The position numbers were made by a program, and so were the translations under genes. Below are positions 25,638-35,181 of a DNA stretch of 64,000 nucleotides, piece after piece (the first letter of the stretch is position 1; each line of letters begins with the position of its first letter). The stretch comes from Henriciella barbarensis (GTDB lineage Bacteria; Pseudomonadota; Alphaproteobacteria; Caulobacterales; Hyphomonadaceae), in NCBI RefSeq assembly GCF_003576345.1, contig NZ_QWGB01000007.1:1-64000 (forward strand). The letters are read 5' to 3'. The notes under the pieces were generated by a model. It saw nothing but the letters and a program-made list of their open reading frames with translations. It was not told where the DNA came from and searched no databases.

Positions 25638-26102
25638 TCAGTCGTCTCTCTGATTCTTGACGTTCATCGATGCGAAATCGACGGTTTCCGGCTTCTGGGC
25701 CTCATGCGGGTGCTCAGACCCGGCATAGACACGAAGCTTGGAGAATTGCTGGCGGGCGAGCGAGCTTTCGCCCGGCATCATGCGCTTAACAGCAAGCTCA
25801 ATGGCGCGCTCTGGAAAGCGTCCACCAAGGATCTTTTCTGCGGTGGTTTGCTTGATGCCGCCCGGGTATCCTGTGTGACGGTAATAGGTCTTGTCACGCA
25901 GCTTATTGCCGGTGAACCGAGCCTTTTCCGCATTGATCACAACAATATGGTCGCCCGTATCGATGTGTGGTGTGTAGTCAGCGCGGTGCTTGCCGCGCAG
26001 GCGTTTGGCGACATATGAAGCAAGGCGACCGACCACAACATCAGTTGCGTCGATAACGATCCACTTGTTCTCCACGTCAGCTGGTGCGTTATAAGTCTTC
26101 AT
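25638..26102 (-). CDS. rplM: 50S ribosomal protein L13
   Basis: 154 residues from the ATG at 26102, which has GAGGAG 3 bases upstream; the open frame extends 7 codons further but that is not the S/D-supported start. L13 signatures are [16 protein letters not shown] near residue 14, [25 protein letters not shown] and [11 protein letters not shown]. First gene of the L13-S9 operon. Confidence 0.98.
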   Translation of the reverse strand: MKTYNAPADVENKWIVIDATDVVVGRLASYVAKRLRGKHRADYTPHIDTGDHIVVINAEKARFTGNKLRDKTYYRHTGYPGGIKQTTAEKILGGRFPERAIELAVKRMMPGESSLARQQFSKLRVYAGSEHPHEAQKPETVDFASMNVKNQRDD

Positions 26103-26138
26103 TGCTCCTCGGGAGCCTCTCATTCGGAGTGTTGGAAT

Positions 26139-27161
26139 ATGTTCAAGCGCCCGCGTTTAAGCGCGCAGTCCTTCCCTGTCAACGCAGGGATCGCCGGTTT
26201 CCTGCTATTCTATGCTGCATCGTGTTCTGGGCCGCAAGAGCCAGCGGAACAAGGAGAAGCAGCTGTCCAGGAGCAAGACGCAGTCCCTGAAAGCGCAGAT
26301 GCCGCTAACGTAAATATGTTGCCTGCCGTCTGGTCGACCCGACAGCTCGATTCGCCGGTCGCCAGTATTGGCGTTGCAGGTGGTGCCGGATCGACTTTCG
26401 CGGTCGCCTATGACGATGGAAGCGTGCAGATCTTCGACTTCGATGGCGAGCGCATTACGGAAACGACGGGTGAAGGCACGCGCGCGCTCGCGGAAGGACG
26501 CTATGCGATGCTTGCCGGCACGCCGGTCACGATCTTCCCAGGTATCGATGCCGAAGGCAGCCTGAAAGTCTGGATCTATGGCGGAGGCGTCGCCGCGCCG
26601 ATCCAGTATGATCTCCAGGGAGACCAGACCGGCCCCGCAGCAGGTCTCTGTGCTGCGCCGCCCGCTGACGACGCCGATTCGATCCATCGGATCGCATACT
26701 GGACTGAAACCGAGCCAGCTACACTCTATAATGGCGCGGTCCGTGAAGCAGGCGGTGAGCTCGTCTTCGAGGTTGAGGATGAGCAGTCGGCGGACGGACC
26801 GATCACGGCCTGTATTATAAGTGGTGATGCGGCCACCGCATTCACTGACCCGGTCGATGCCGCAGCAAGCCTCCGCCGCCTTGGACGCGAAACGTTGATC
26901 CTGTCTGAAGGAAATGGTCGCCTCAAACTGGCCGTAGGCGAAAGTGAACCGGCCAGCTTTGACATTCGCGAGGGCATAACCGTCGAAGTGCCGAGCATGT
27001 TCACGTCTTTGGCCGCAACAGGCGATGCGCGCGGCGGCGGTTATCCCGGGGGAGTCATTATCGTCGGTGGCACGGTAAGCGGTGACGATCATCGGGTCGT
27101 CATGATCGATCCAAGCCGTATTACGATGTCGCCGATTGAAGTCCCGACGGCGACCGAGTGA
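26139..27161 (+). CDS. Hypothetical exported lipoprotein
   Basis: 340 residues. The N-terminus is a long signal with a probable lipobox ([10 protein letters not shown]), then an acidic low-complexity linker (about 30-58). The rest looks beta-rich ([50 protein letters not shown]) and could be a propeller-like fold, but I cannot name a family. It is divergent from rplM and its last 41 bases overlap ctaA on the opposite strand. A long opposing open frame over the same bases is a shadow. Confidence 0.75.
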   Translation: MFKRPRLSAQSFPVNAGIAGFLLFYAASCSGPQEPAEQGEAAVQEQDAVPESADAANVNMLPAVWSTRQLDSPVASIGVAGGAGSTFAVAYDDGSVQIFDFDGERITETTGEGTRALAEGRYAMLAGTPVTIFPGIDAEGSLKVWIYGGGVAAPIQYDLQGDQTGPAAGLCAAPPADDADSIHRIAYWTETEPATLYNGAVREAGGELVFEVEDEQSADGPITACIISGDAATAFTDPVDAAASLRRLGRETLILSEGNGRLKLAVGESEPASFDIREGITVEVPSMFTSLAATGDARGGGYPGGVIIVGGTVSGDDHRVVMIDPSRITMSPIEVPTATE

Positions 27162-28170
27162 TCCAGACAAGGCGCACGGCGGCGATAAAGACAATCACGC
27201 CGAGCGCCTGATGGACGATCGCAAGCTCCAACGGTGCGCCGCTTACAAGAGTGTAGATCCCCCATGCGGCCTGCGCTGTGACCAGGGTCGCCAGCAAAGC
27301 AAACGGTTTGGCGGCAGGCTTGCCCCAGGCGAGCACTGCCCCGCCGAGCGCTGCGGCCCAGAGAACGTAGGCAAGGACACGGTGATTGAACTGGGTCGCA
27401 GCTAGCCCTTCAAAGAGGCTGCGCGCGCCGAGGTCACCCTGTATGTAGGAAGCAGGCAGGAAGGCCCCGTCCATCAAGGGCCAGTCAGTGTAGGTCCTAC
27501 CAGCATCGAGGCCTGCCACGAGGGCGCCGGAGGCCATCTGGACCGATACTAGGGCCAGCAGCGCAATCGACAGGACGGAAAGAAGCCGGGAGGTTTCCAG
27601 CCGGCGTGCGCCGCCAAGGTCCAGCCAAAGCCAGACTGTATAGCCGATAATGATGAGCGCGAGCATGAAGTGCGTCATCAGCCGGTAAGGAGCGACGTCT
27701 AGCCTGTCAGTATCACCTATACCACTGGAAACCATCCACCAGCCAATCGCACCCTGTAGACCGCCAAGCGCGATGAGAATAACGAGCCGTGTCGTGAGCG
27801 CTCGTCCAATCCAGTTACGCGCCAGAAAAAAGACCAGCCCGCCCACGGCGATCAATCCGATCAAACGGCCAAACAGGCGATGGCCCCATTCCCACCAGTA
27901 GATGTACTGGAACTCGGCAAACGTCATATTGTAATTCTGCTGCTGGAATTCCGCCGTCTGCTTGTATTTCGCAAACTCCTCGGCCCAGTGCTGCGCATTC
28001 AAGGGCGGAAGGGTTCCGCTGATGACGTCCCATTCGGTAATGGAAAGGCCAGAGTCAGTGAGGCGGGTCATACCGCCGATCAGGATCATCGCGTATACGA
28101 GCAAAGCGATCAGAACGAGCCAGCGCCGGATCCATTTGTCTGCTAGCGGGGACTTTGCCATCTGTGTCAT
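27121..28170 (-). CDS. ctaA: Heme A synthase (COX15/CtaA family)
   Basis: 349 residues with about eight hydrophobic segments. It oxidises the C8 methyl of heme O to give heme A for cytochrome c oxidase. Signatures are GGMTRLTDSGLSITEWDVISG near residue 29, the EFQYIYWWEWGHRLFGRLIG segment near 90 with heme His, TQFNHRVLAYVLW and IVHQALGVIVF. The start is ATG at 28170. It converges on the preceding lipoprotein gene with overlap. Confidence 0.95.
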   Translation of the reverse strand: MTQMAKSPLADKWIRRWLVLIALLVYAMILIGGMTRLTDSGLSITEWDVISGTLPPLNAQHWAEEFAKYKQTAEFQQQNYNMTFAEFQYIYWWEWGHRLFGRLIGLIAVGGLVFFLARNWIGRALTTRLVILIALGGLQGAIGWWMVSSGIGDTDRLDVAPYRLMTHFMLALIIIGYTVWLWLDLGGARRLETSRLLSVLSIALLALVSVQMASGALVAGLDAGRTYTDWPLMDGAFLPASYIQGDLGARSLFEGLAATQFNHRVLAYVLWAAALGGAVLAWGKPAAKPFALLATLVTAQAAWGIYTLVSGAPLELAIVHQALGVIVFIAAVRLVWITRSPSGLQSATS

Positions 28171-28251
28171 GACGACCTATCTGAGCGTAAACCGCAATTT
28201 CGCAAGCCGTCACGCGGTCGCAGGTAATTCAAAGCAGCATCGGGACACGTC

Positions 28252-28452
28252 ATGCGCAAAGGGCTCGCCGCCATCGCAATCCTTGCCATCATTGCCATCT
28301 GGATCGTGCTGGTCGGTACGGTTGGCAGCCACCTTACCGAATGGCCGTTCTGGGCGCAGCTGCCATTCTACGTAATCGCAGGCGTCGCGTGGATCCTGCC
28401 TGTGCGCCCGGTCCTGCGCTGGATGAACAACGCAGAGCCAAGCCAGGACTAA
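28252..28452 (+). CDS. DUF2842 family small membrane protein
   Basis: 66 residues with two hydrophobic helices (about 6-24 and 34-52), a WPFWAQLPFYVIAGVAWILP centre and PVRPVLRWM end. It matches the DUF2842 family, a small inner-membrane protein restricted mostly to alphaproteobacteria, of unknown function. Divergent from ctaA by 81 bases. Its TAA overlaps the stop of the decarboxylase-like gene on the other strand by four bases (CTAA). Confidence 0.82.
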   Translation: MRKGLAAIAILAIIAIWIVLVGTVGSHLTEWPFWAQLPFYVIAGVAWILPVRPVLRWMNNAEPSQD

Positions 28453-29633
28453 TCCTTCTGATCGTCATCCTCACCGGCAAGCCTGCGAGCTTGCTGGCGA
28501 AGGCGCTCGAACATGGTAGACGGATCTTCCGTTTCAGCACTGCCTTCTGGCGGTAGCTCCGCTTTGGCCTGATCATCATCGCTAACAGGCCCGAAGTCTG
28601 GCGCCTCTGAAACTTCATCTGCGACTTCTGGCGGCAGGGTTTCAGGCGTTGTTTCGTCGGTCCAGTCAGGCTGGCGCTCGGCCACCTCCGCTTCGACTTC
28701 AGCTTCTACGGGGGCCGGAATGACCTCCGGGGTCGCTTGCGTGCGGGCGGCGTAGGCTTCGCCTTCTTCGGGTGTTGCTTCGTCCAGTGGCTCGTCTGAT
28801 TCAACAATCTGTTCAGGCATGACTTCAGGCGCGGCGGCCCCCGTCGCAGCTATGCTGGCGAGGCCAGAAACGTCAGTGTCGGAATAATCGCGAACTGATG
28901 TCTCAGGCGTATAAGCGGATGGCTCATCAGTTGCGGCGCTCGAAAGCGAGAGATCCCAGAGAATGGTTTCGCCGCCGGTGAGCGTTCTGCCGGGTTGAAC
29001 GATACAGCGGCCCGGCGAGCGTGCAGGAATGTACACATCGCACCAACCCCCAAGACGGCGGGTCGCAACGGTCTTGCCCTTTGCGACCCTGTCGCCCGCA
29101 TCGGATTTCGTGACAAGCCGGGGGCCAAGTCCGCCCGAGGCGAAAACAAAGCCTGTCCGGATAGCGTCATTACTGAATACAGCAGAGAGACGAGCGAGGC
29201 CTTCGGCTTCGGCTTTCATCGCGATAACCGCTTTGGGCTCACCCTCGAGGCATTCGATACGGTCGATAGATCCAGAAATGGGCGCGTGCACATTGTTGTT
29301 GGAGACGGGCGAAGACGCGACGCGGATACGCACGGCCGGGCCCGCCATCCGCAAGCCTTCAGGCGCTTCAGTCTCCTCCACCGAAACTACAACGCCGTCA
29401 CAGGGTGACGTCAGGTGGTCAGCTGCCTGGGGCGTTACCCGCTCTGCGGTACGCGTCGCAAACAGAATGATCACGCCGGGAATGAAGCCAAGCCAGAAAA
29501 GCGGCTCCCAAAGCATTGCGAGCAGTATGCCCAGCAACCAGGCGGCGAGAAATCCCACGACGCCCTCAAGATCAAAACCGCTCCTGAACCAGGGGAAGGT
29601 CTTGTGAGAAAGTGACGCGTCACGGTCTGCCAT
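28449..29633 (-). CDS. Phosphatidylserine decarboxylase-like protein lacking the GS cleavage serine
   Basis: 394 residues from the ATG at 29633 (AGGA upstream). Residues ~15-60 hold two membrane helices. The PSD core follows: PCDGVVVSVEE, SSPVSNNNVHAPISGSI and VAKGKTVATRRLGGWCDVYIPA. In working enzymes the last block reads GS and the bond before Ser is cut to make the pyruvoyl group. Here residues 195-196 are Gly-Gly, confirmed in the bases (GGG GGT). The final ~160 residues are an acidic, Pro/Glu-rich extension ending in a short basic helix (RLRQQARRLAG). No phosphatidylserine synthase lies beside it. It may be an inactive paralogue or have another job. Confidence 0.72.
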   Translation of the reverse strand: MADRDASLSHKTFPWFRSGFDLEGVVGFLAAWLLGILLAMLWEPLFWLGFIPGVIILFATRTAERVTPQAADHLTSPCDGVVVSVEETEAPEGLRMAGPAVRIRVASSPVSNNNVHAPISGSIDRIECLEGEPKAVIAMKAEAEGLARLSAVFSNDAIRTGFVFASGGLGPRLVTKSDAGDRVAKGKTVATRRLGGWCDVYIPARSPGRCIVQPGRTLTGGETILWDLSLSSAATDEPSAYTPETSVRDYSDTDVSGLASIAATGAAAPEVMPEQIVESDEPLDEATPEEGEAYAARTQATPEVIPAPVEAEVEAEVAERQPDWTDETTPETLPPEVADEVSEAPDFGPVSDDDQAKAELPPEGSAETEDPSTMFERLRQQARRLAGEDDDQKD

Positions 29634-29644
29634 GTTAATTCCTC

Positions 29645-31486
29645 TTATTCGGCCGCGGTTGCGAGACGGTCTCGTGCAACCTGATGCGCCCACATTTGTG
29701 CATACTTGCCATCAGAGCGCAAAAGTTCGCTGTGCGTTCCTCGCTCCACGATTCGTCCTTGCTCCAGAACGACGATTTCATCTGCTTTCTGCACGGTTGA
29801 TAGACGGTGCGCGACCATGAGCGTGGTCCGCCCGCGCGAGGCCTCATCAAGTGCATCTTGAACGGCAGCCTCGGTCGCACTGTCGAGCGCGGACGTCGCT
29901 TCATCAAGCACCAGTACAGCCGGGTCAGCCAGGATCACGCGGGCGATGCCCACACGTTGCTTCTCGCCACCTGAGAGTTTGAGTCCTCTTTCGCCAACTT
30001 CGGTGTTCCAGCCGTCTGGCAACGCTTCGATGAATGGCAGCAGCTGTGCACGTCTGGCGGCATCTTCAAGCGCCTCAATCGAGGCGTCAGGATGTGCATA
30101 AGCGATATTTGCCGCGATCGTATCGTTGAACAGGACGACGTCCTGCGGAACGAGCCCCAATGCCTGCCGAAGCGAGGTCTGAGTCATGTCGCGCACGTCT
30201 CTCCCGTCGATGTGGACGCTGCCGGACTGAACATCGTAGAATCGAAAGAGGAGTTTCAGCAGGGTCGATTTACCAGCACCAGAGGTGCCGACGAACGCGA
30301 TCTTTCGGCCGGGCGCGACATCGAAGCTGATATCAGCCACACCGACCGTTCGGGCATCATGCGTGAAGCTTACGCCGTCGAACGACACCGCGCCGTCCGG
30401 CTCGTCGAGCTCGACTGCGCCGGGCTTGTCCTGAACCTCAGGCGCCATGGCAAGCAGGCCGTGGAGTTTTTCCAGATCGACAGCGCCCTGTTTGATTTCG
30501 CGCCAGGCCCAACCAAGGATATTCAGCGGCGCATACAGACTAAGCAGAACGAGCATGACGGCGGTGAGATCACCGATCTGCATTGTTCCCTGAGTGTAAT
30601 TGTACGCAGACAGCGCCAGAACCGCGAGAAGCCCGCCATTCATGATTAAGGCTTGCACTCCGTTCAGCAGGTACATGCTGCGCACCGCCTCGACATAGCG
30701 CTTATTGTAGCGACGCATGGCCGTGTCATAGCGGCCGGTCTCTCGCTTCTCGGCGGCGAACGCTTTCACAGTCTCGAAATTGGTAAGTGTATCGATCGAG
30801 ACAGCGCGAAGCTCTGTATCGGCCTTGTTCATGCGCCGACGCTGGCGCACGCGCCATTCAGTAATGATGACCGTGGCGATCACGTAAAGGATGATGGTCG
30901 CGACAGCGATCAGGGCCAGTCGATAATCATACGCGGCACCAAGCGCGATGGAAGCGAGAGCGAGGCGCACAAAGGTCGGGCCAATATTGAAGGCCAGAAA
31001 ACGGATCAGATAATCAATGGCACTCGCACCGCGCTCGATTACGCGATTGAGAGCCCCAGAGCGCCGCGTTTGATGAAAACCGAGAGACAGTGATTGTGCA
31101 TGACCAAACGCGTCGACACAGGCGATACGCTGTGCATCCTGGCTGACAGGGCTGAAGAGCGCATCACGCACTTGCGGCAATGCGGCGGCCAGAAAGCGTA
31201 GCCCGATTGCGAGCGCGATCCAGCCGACGGCAATTGCAAGCGGCGCGGCCTGAACGCCGTCTTCACCTGCCACCCGGTTGATTGCATCGCCAAGAATGAT
31301 GGGTGAAATGACTTCCAGCACCGCTGCGCCAAGCGTAAGTATGATGGCAACCGCCATAATGGGGCGCCATTTCTTCATCTCGGGCCGGGCAAGAAGTTTG
31401 AGAATTTTCACGATCGCGCTGCCAAGGCCGCCATCGGCGCTCTCGATCTGGTCGCGGTCCGGCTGCGAAGAAGTAGGTGCGGTCAT
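29645..31486 (-). CDS. Atm1/HMT1-type ABC exporter (fused permease-ATPase)
   Basis: 613 residues. The N-terminal half has six membrane helices (ABC_membrane domain). The ATPase half has Walker A GTSGAGKSTLLKLL near residue 390, signature LSGGEKQRVGIARVI, Walker B VLVLDEATSALDS and H-loop MVAHRLST. Together with alphaproteobacterial Atm1 homologues, it may export glutathione-derived or sulfur compounds. The similarity to Atm1/ABCB6-7 is by sequence appearance; the substrate is inference. Eleven bases separate it from the decarboxylase-like gene, so the two are probably one transcript. Confidence 0.88.
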   Translation of the reverse strand: MTAPTSSQPDRDQIESADGGLGSAIVKILKLLARPEMKKWRPIMAVAIILTLGAAVLEVISPIILGDAINRVAGEDGVQAAPLAIAVGWIALAIGLRFLAAALPQVRDALFSPVSQDAQRIACVDAFGHAQSLSLGFHQTRRSGALNRVIERGASAIDYLIRFLAFNIGPTFVRLALASIALGAAYDYRLALIAVATIILYVIATVIITEWRVRQRRRMNKADTELRAVSIDTLTNFETVKAFAAEKRETGRYDTAMRRYNKRYVEAVRSMYLLNGVQALIMNGGLLAVLALSAYNYTQGTMQIGDLTAVMLVLLSLYAPLNILGWAWREIKQGAVDLEKLHGLLAMAPEVQDKPGAVELDEPDGAVSFDGVSFTHDARTVGVADISFDVAPGRKIAFVGTSGAGKSTLLKLLFRFYDVQSGSVHIDGRDVRDMTQTSLRQALGLVPQDVVLFNDTIAANIAYAHPDASIEALEDAARRAQLLPFIEALPDGWNTEVGERGLKLSGGEKQRVGIARVILADPAVLVLDEATSALDSATEAAVQDALDEASRGRTTLMVAHRLSTVQKADEIVVLEQGRIVERGTHSELLRSDGKYAQMWAHQVARDRLATAAE

Positions 31487-31584
31487 CGCCGCTATATGGG
31501 ACGAAATGTGTGCGGCGAACAGGGCGAGGCTGGAACGAATCCACGCAGTAGCCTAAACGCGCTTTGAAAACGAATGAGACGGAA

Positions 31585-32145
31585 ATGCCAAAGCTGAAAT
31601 CAATTTGTGTCTATTGCGGGTCATCTGATGATGTACGTCCAGGCTACCTGACCCTTGCGCGCAATCTGGGTCGCGCCCTCGCCGATCAGGATCTGAAACT
31701 GATCTATGGTGGTGGTGGCGTTGGCCTGATGGGCGCGTGCGCACGCGCTGCGCACGAAGCGGGCGGCGAAGTATTAGGCGTCATGCCGAAATTCCTGCTC
31801 CAGAAAGAGCGCGTTTTCGAAGAGGTGGAGCACCGCATTGTCGATGACATGCACACCCGCAAGCAGATGATGTTCGACGAGTCGGACGCCTTTATTGTCC
31901 TGCCAGGCGGTATAGGAACGCTTGAAGAAGCAGTCGAAATGCTGAGCTGGGCACGCCTTGGACTGCATGCCAAGCCGATGGCATTTCTGGATGAAGACGG
32001 CTTCTGGGCTCCTTTCTTCGAGCTGATGAACCACATCATCGATGGCAAGTTCACACCCGAAAGCTTTCGCAGTGCGCTGGTGCATGCGAGCACGCCGGAG
32101 CTTGCGATATCCGCACTGCGCGACCGGGTTGTTGCAATTTCCTGA
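31585..32145 (+). CDS. LOG family protein (cytokinin riboside 5'-monophosphate phosphoribohydrolase-like)
   Basis: 186 residues of TIGR00730 type. It has SICVYCGSSDDVRPGY at the start, LIYGGGGVGLMGA near 45, the conserved RKQMMFDESDAFIVLPGGIGTLEE near 97 (PGGxGTxxE) and the LGLHAKPMAFLD block. The family cleaves nucleoside 5'-monophosphates to base and ribose phosphate. The ATG at 31585 is preferred over a TTG seven codons upstream. Divergent from the ABC exporter. Confidence 0.92.
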   Translation: MPKLKSICVYCGSSDDVRPGYLTLARNLGRALADQDLKLIYGGGGVGLMGACARAAHEAGGEVLGVMPKFLLQKERVFEEVEHRIVDDMHTRKQMMFDESDAFIVLPGGIGTLEEAVEMLSWARLGLHAKPMAFLDEDGFWAPFFELMNHIIDGKFTPESFRSALVHASTPELAISALRDRVVAIS

Positions 32146-32157
32146 TCAGGGCTTGCC

Positions 32158-33501
32158 TCAGGCGCGAGACAGCCGGCGTTCGGCAGCTTCGCGCCCGATC
32201 AGAGGGAAGATCACGGACATATCGGGGCCGTGCTCCTGACCTGTCAGGGCCTTGCGAAGCGGCATAAAGAGCCCCTTCCCCTTGCGGCCCGTGGCTTCTT
32301 TCAGTTCAGTCGTCCAGGCCTTCCAGCTTTCGCTGGTCAGTTCGCCTTCCGGAAGACGCTTGCGCGCCTCAGCAATGAAGTCAGCGTCATCGTCGTCGAT
32401 GACGGATGAAATGGTGCCATAGGCGATGTCCGCAAACGGTTTCGCGTCGTGGACGGTCTCACAATTTTCCCGGACGGCCAGCCAGAAGGCCTCATTCGCC
32501 GCATCTGGCGCGATGTGCTCAAGGTCTTCGCGCACAACTTCGAATGGCAGGTCGTGAACGAGGACAGCATTGAGGCTGAGAAGGTCCTTGTCATCGAACT
32601 TTGCCGGAGCACGGCCAATTTTCGAGAACTCAAACTCATCAGAGAGCGTCGCCAGATCGCCGCGCACTTCGATATTGTCGCTGGTACCGAGCTTGGCGAG
32701 TAATGACAGGATCGCCATTGGAAGGATGCCGCGCCGTTCCAGTGTATCCATGCTGAGGGAGCCGAGACGTTTGGAGAAGGCACCGCCTTCAGCATCCACC
32801 AAAAGCGGCGTGTGCGCCATGTCCGGCGCCTGGCCACCCAGAGCCTTGAAGATTTCGATCTGCGCGCCGGAGTTTGTGACGTGATCCTCACCGCGCACCA
32901 CGTGGGTGATATTTGCTTCGATGTCGTCGACCACAGACGGTAGAGTATAAAGATACGAACCGTCTTCGCGGATCAGGACCGGGTCCGACACACTTGAGGT
33001 GTCGATGCTTTGTGGCCCGCGAACAAGGTCATTCCATTCAACGCGGTTACCAGAAAGTTTGAAGCGCCAGTGCGGCTTGCGGCCTTCGGCTTCAAGCTTT
33101 GCCTTGTCCTCATCAGTGAGGTTCAGCGCTGATCTGTCATACACGGGCGGGCGGCCGCGCGAGAGCGCGATCTTGCGCTTGCGGTCGAGCTCATCAGCGG
33201 TCTCGTAACAGGCATAGAGCAGACCCATACCGCGCAGCTTGTCAGCTGCAGCGTCATACTGGTCGAACCGCTTCGACTGATTGAAAGTATCGTCCCAGAC
33301 AAGGCCAAGCCAGGTCAGGTCAGCCTTCAGGCCGTCTTCATAAGCCTGCGTAGAGCGCTCGGTATCGGTATCATCAATCCGCAGGAGAAATTTACCGCCC
33401 TGCCCTTTCGCATACAGCCAGTTAATGAGGGCTGTACGGACATTGCCGACATGAAGCTTGCCAGTTGGGGAAGGCGCGAAACGGACGACAGGTGAGGTCA
33501 T
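32158..33501 (-). CDS. gltX: Glutamyl-tRNA synthetase
   Basis: 447 residues of class I. The HIGH-type motif is PSPTGKLHVGNVRTALINW near residue 9, the catalytic KMSKS equivalent FSKRLGSLSM near 235. Alphaproteobacteria usually carry two GltX proteins, one charging tRNA-Gln with glutamate for later amidation; which this is cannot be told by eye. The ATG at 33501 shares one base with the nadE stop (TGATG). It converges with the LOG gene (12-base gap). Confidence 0.95.
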   Translation of the reverse strand: MTSPVVRFAPSPTGKLHVGNVRTALINWLYAKGQGGKFLLRIDDTDTERSTQAYEDGLKADLTWLGLVWDDTFNQSKRFDQYDAAADKLRGMGLLYACYETADELDRKRKIALSRGRPPVYDRSALNLTDEDKAKLEAEGRKPHWRFKLSGNRVEWNDLVRGPQSIDTSSVSDPVLIREDGSYLYTLPSVVDDIEANITHVVRGEDHVTNSGAQIEIFKALGGQAPDMAHTPLLVDAEGGAFSKRLGSLSMDTLERRGILPMAILSLLAKLGTSDNIEVRGDLATLSDEFEFSKIGRAPAKFDDKDLLSLNAVLVHDLPFEVVREDLEHIAPDAANEAFWLAVRENCETVHDAKPFADIAYGTISSVIDDDDADFIAEARKRLPEGELTSESWKAWTTELKEATGRKGKGLFMPLRKALTGQEHGPDMSVIFPLIGREAAERRLSRA

Positions 33502-35159
33502 CAATCATCCCTGAAACGGTTGGTAATCGGATAGCGACGGTCGCGGCCGAAATTTTTGCCGCCAACTTTTACGCCGGGCGGCGCTTGCCTACGCTTGTAC
33601 TCGGCAATGTACAAGAGATGCTCGATACGTCTTACAGTTGCCTCATCATGCCCTCGGGCGAGGATGTCATCGATATCCGCCTCTTCGTCTACGAGGCCGC
33701 GCAGGATGTCGTCGAGGTCATCATAGGATGGAAGCGAATCCTCATCCTTCTGGTCCTCGCGCAGCTCTGCCGATGGCGGCTTGGTGATGATTCGTTCGGG
33801 AATCACCTGGCCTGAGGGGCCGAGCGCACCCCTGGGGTGGTTGGCATTGCGCCAGCGCGAAAGCTCAAACACCTCGGTCTTGTAGAAGTCCTTGAGCGCA
33901 TTGTAGCCACCGCACATGTCGCCATAAAGTGTGGCGTAACCAACGGCCATTTCGGACTTGTTTCCAGTCGTTACCACCATGTGACCGAACTTGTTGGAAA
34001 GCGCCATCAAAGTGACACCCCGAAGCCTGGACTGAATATTTTCTTCGGTCGTGTCGCTTTCCCGCCCCGCGAAGATATCCCCCAGCATCTCATCCATTGC
34101 GCCAACGCCGGGTGCGATATTGATAATATCATAGCGAACGCCAAGTAGCTCGGCACATTTCTTCGCGTCTTCGAGGCTCTCTGACGAGGTGTATTTCGAC
34201 GGCATCATCACGCACCAGACGCGGTCGGGCCCGAGCGCATCAACCGCGATGGCGGCCGTCAGCGCGCTGTCGATACCGCCAGACATCCCGAGAACCACGC
34301 CGGGAAAGCGATTCTTGTTGACGTAGTCGCCAAGCGCAAGCGTGGCTGCGCGGTACTCCATATGCCAGCCGTCTGGGTCGAGCTCGCATCCTGCATCGGG
34401 AAGTATCAGCTTGCGCGTTTCAAGGTCGAACTCGACCATCTCCATTCCAGTGTCGAACTGGCCGACCAGACCGCAGCGCTCTGAATGCGTTGAGTTTGTC
34501 GCATAAGACGCGCCGTCAAACACAAGTTCGTCCTGCCCGCCAACCTGATTGACGAACATGTATGGCAGGCCAAGTCGGCTCCAGTGATCAAACGCTTCAG
34601 CGCGTTCGCGATGAATGCTGCGGCGCCAAGGTGACCCGTTAGGAATGACGAGCAGTTCAGCCCCGGCCGCCTTCGCAGCATTCGGGACGCGGTCGAACCA
34701 GACATCTTCGCAGATAGCGAGCCCAATTTTGACGCCCTTCACCTCAATGATGCAGGCAGGCGACTTGCCCCTTGTGAAGAGGCGCTGCTCGTCGAAAACA
34801 CCGTAATTGGGCAGCTCCTGCTTGTCATAGCGCGCCTCAATAGCGCCATCGCGGCAGAACAATTCTGAATTATAGAGCTCGCCCTCTTCGGCCCAGGGCG
34901 AACCGATGATGAAAGGCGGCAGGCCAGCAGACTCTTTTGAAAGGTCGCCGACCGCTTTCATACTCAGTTCGACCGCACTCGGCTTCAGGACGAGATCTTC
35001 CGGCGGGTAGCCGAGAATGAACATCTCACTGAAGACAACGAGATCAGCCCCCTCGCTTGCGCCAGCCTCGAGAGCCTCACGCGCGAGCTTTGCATTGCCG
35101 TTGATGTCACCAACAACCGGATTGAACTGGACCGCCAGTATTTTGAGCACGTCTGTCAT
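33501..35159 (-). CDS. nadE: Glutamine-dependent NAD+ synthetase
   Basis: 552 residues. The N-terminal nitrilase-type glutaminase domain (about 1-260) has the Glu in DLVVFSEMFILGYP, the Lys in ARYDKQELPNYGVFDE and the Cys in IGLAICEDVWF. The C-terminal synthetase has the P-loop VLGMSGGIDSALTAAI near 292, then TTGNKSEMAVGYATLYGDM. It makes NAD+ from nicotinate adenine dinucleotide. The ATG at 35159 is three codons inside the open frame. It overlaps gltX by one base. Confidence 0.96.
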   Translation of the reverse strand: MTDVLKILAVQFNPVVGDINGNAKLAREALEAGASEGADLVVFSEMFILGYPPEDLVLKPSAVELSMKAVGDLSKESAGLPPFIIGSPWAEEGELYNSELFCRDGAIEARYDKQELPNYGVFDEQRLFTRGKSPACIIEVKGVKIGLAICEDVWFDRVPNAAKAAGAELLVIPNGSPWRRSIHRERAEAFDHWSRLGLPYMFVNQVGGQDELVFDGASYATNSTHSERCGLVGQFDTGMEMVEFDLETRKLILPDAGCELDPDGWHMEYRAATLALGDYVNKNRFPGVVLGMSGGIDSALTAAIAVDALGPDRVWCVMMPSKYTSSESLEDAKKCAELLGVRYDIINIAPGVGAMDEMLGDIFAGRESDTTEENIQSRLRGVTLMALSNKFGHMVVTTGNKSEMAVGYATLYGDMCGGYNALKDFYKTEVFELSRWRNANHPRGALGPSGQVIPERIITKPPSAELREDQKDEDSLPSYDDLDDILRGLVDEEADIDDILARGHDEATVRRIEHLLYIAEYKRRQAPPGVKVGGKNFGRDRRYPITNRFRDD

Positions 35160-35181
35160 GGCGCCCACTTAAGAGAAACTG

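Noticed and set aside
26205-27194. Minus-strand open frame of 329 codons
   Set aside because: It is the antisense shadow of the lipoprotein gene; Arg/His-rich without a family.
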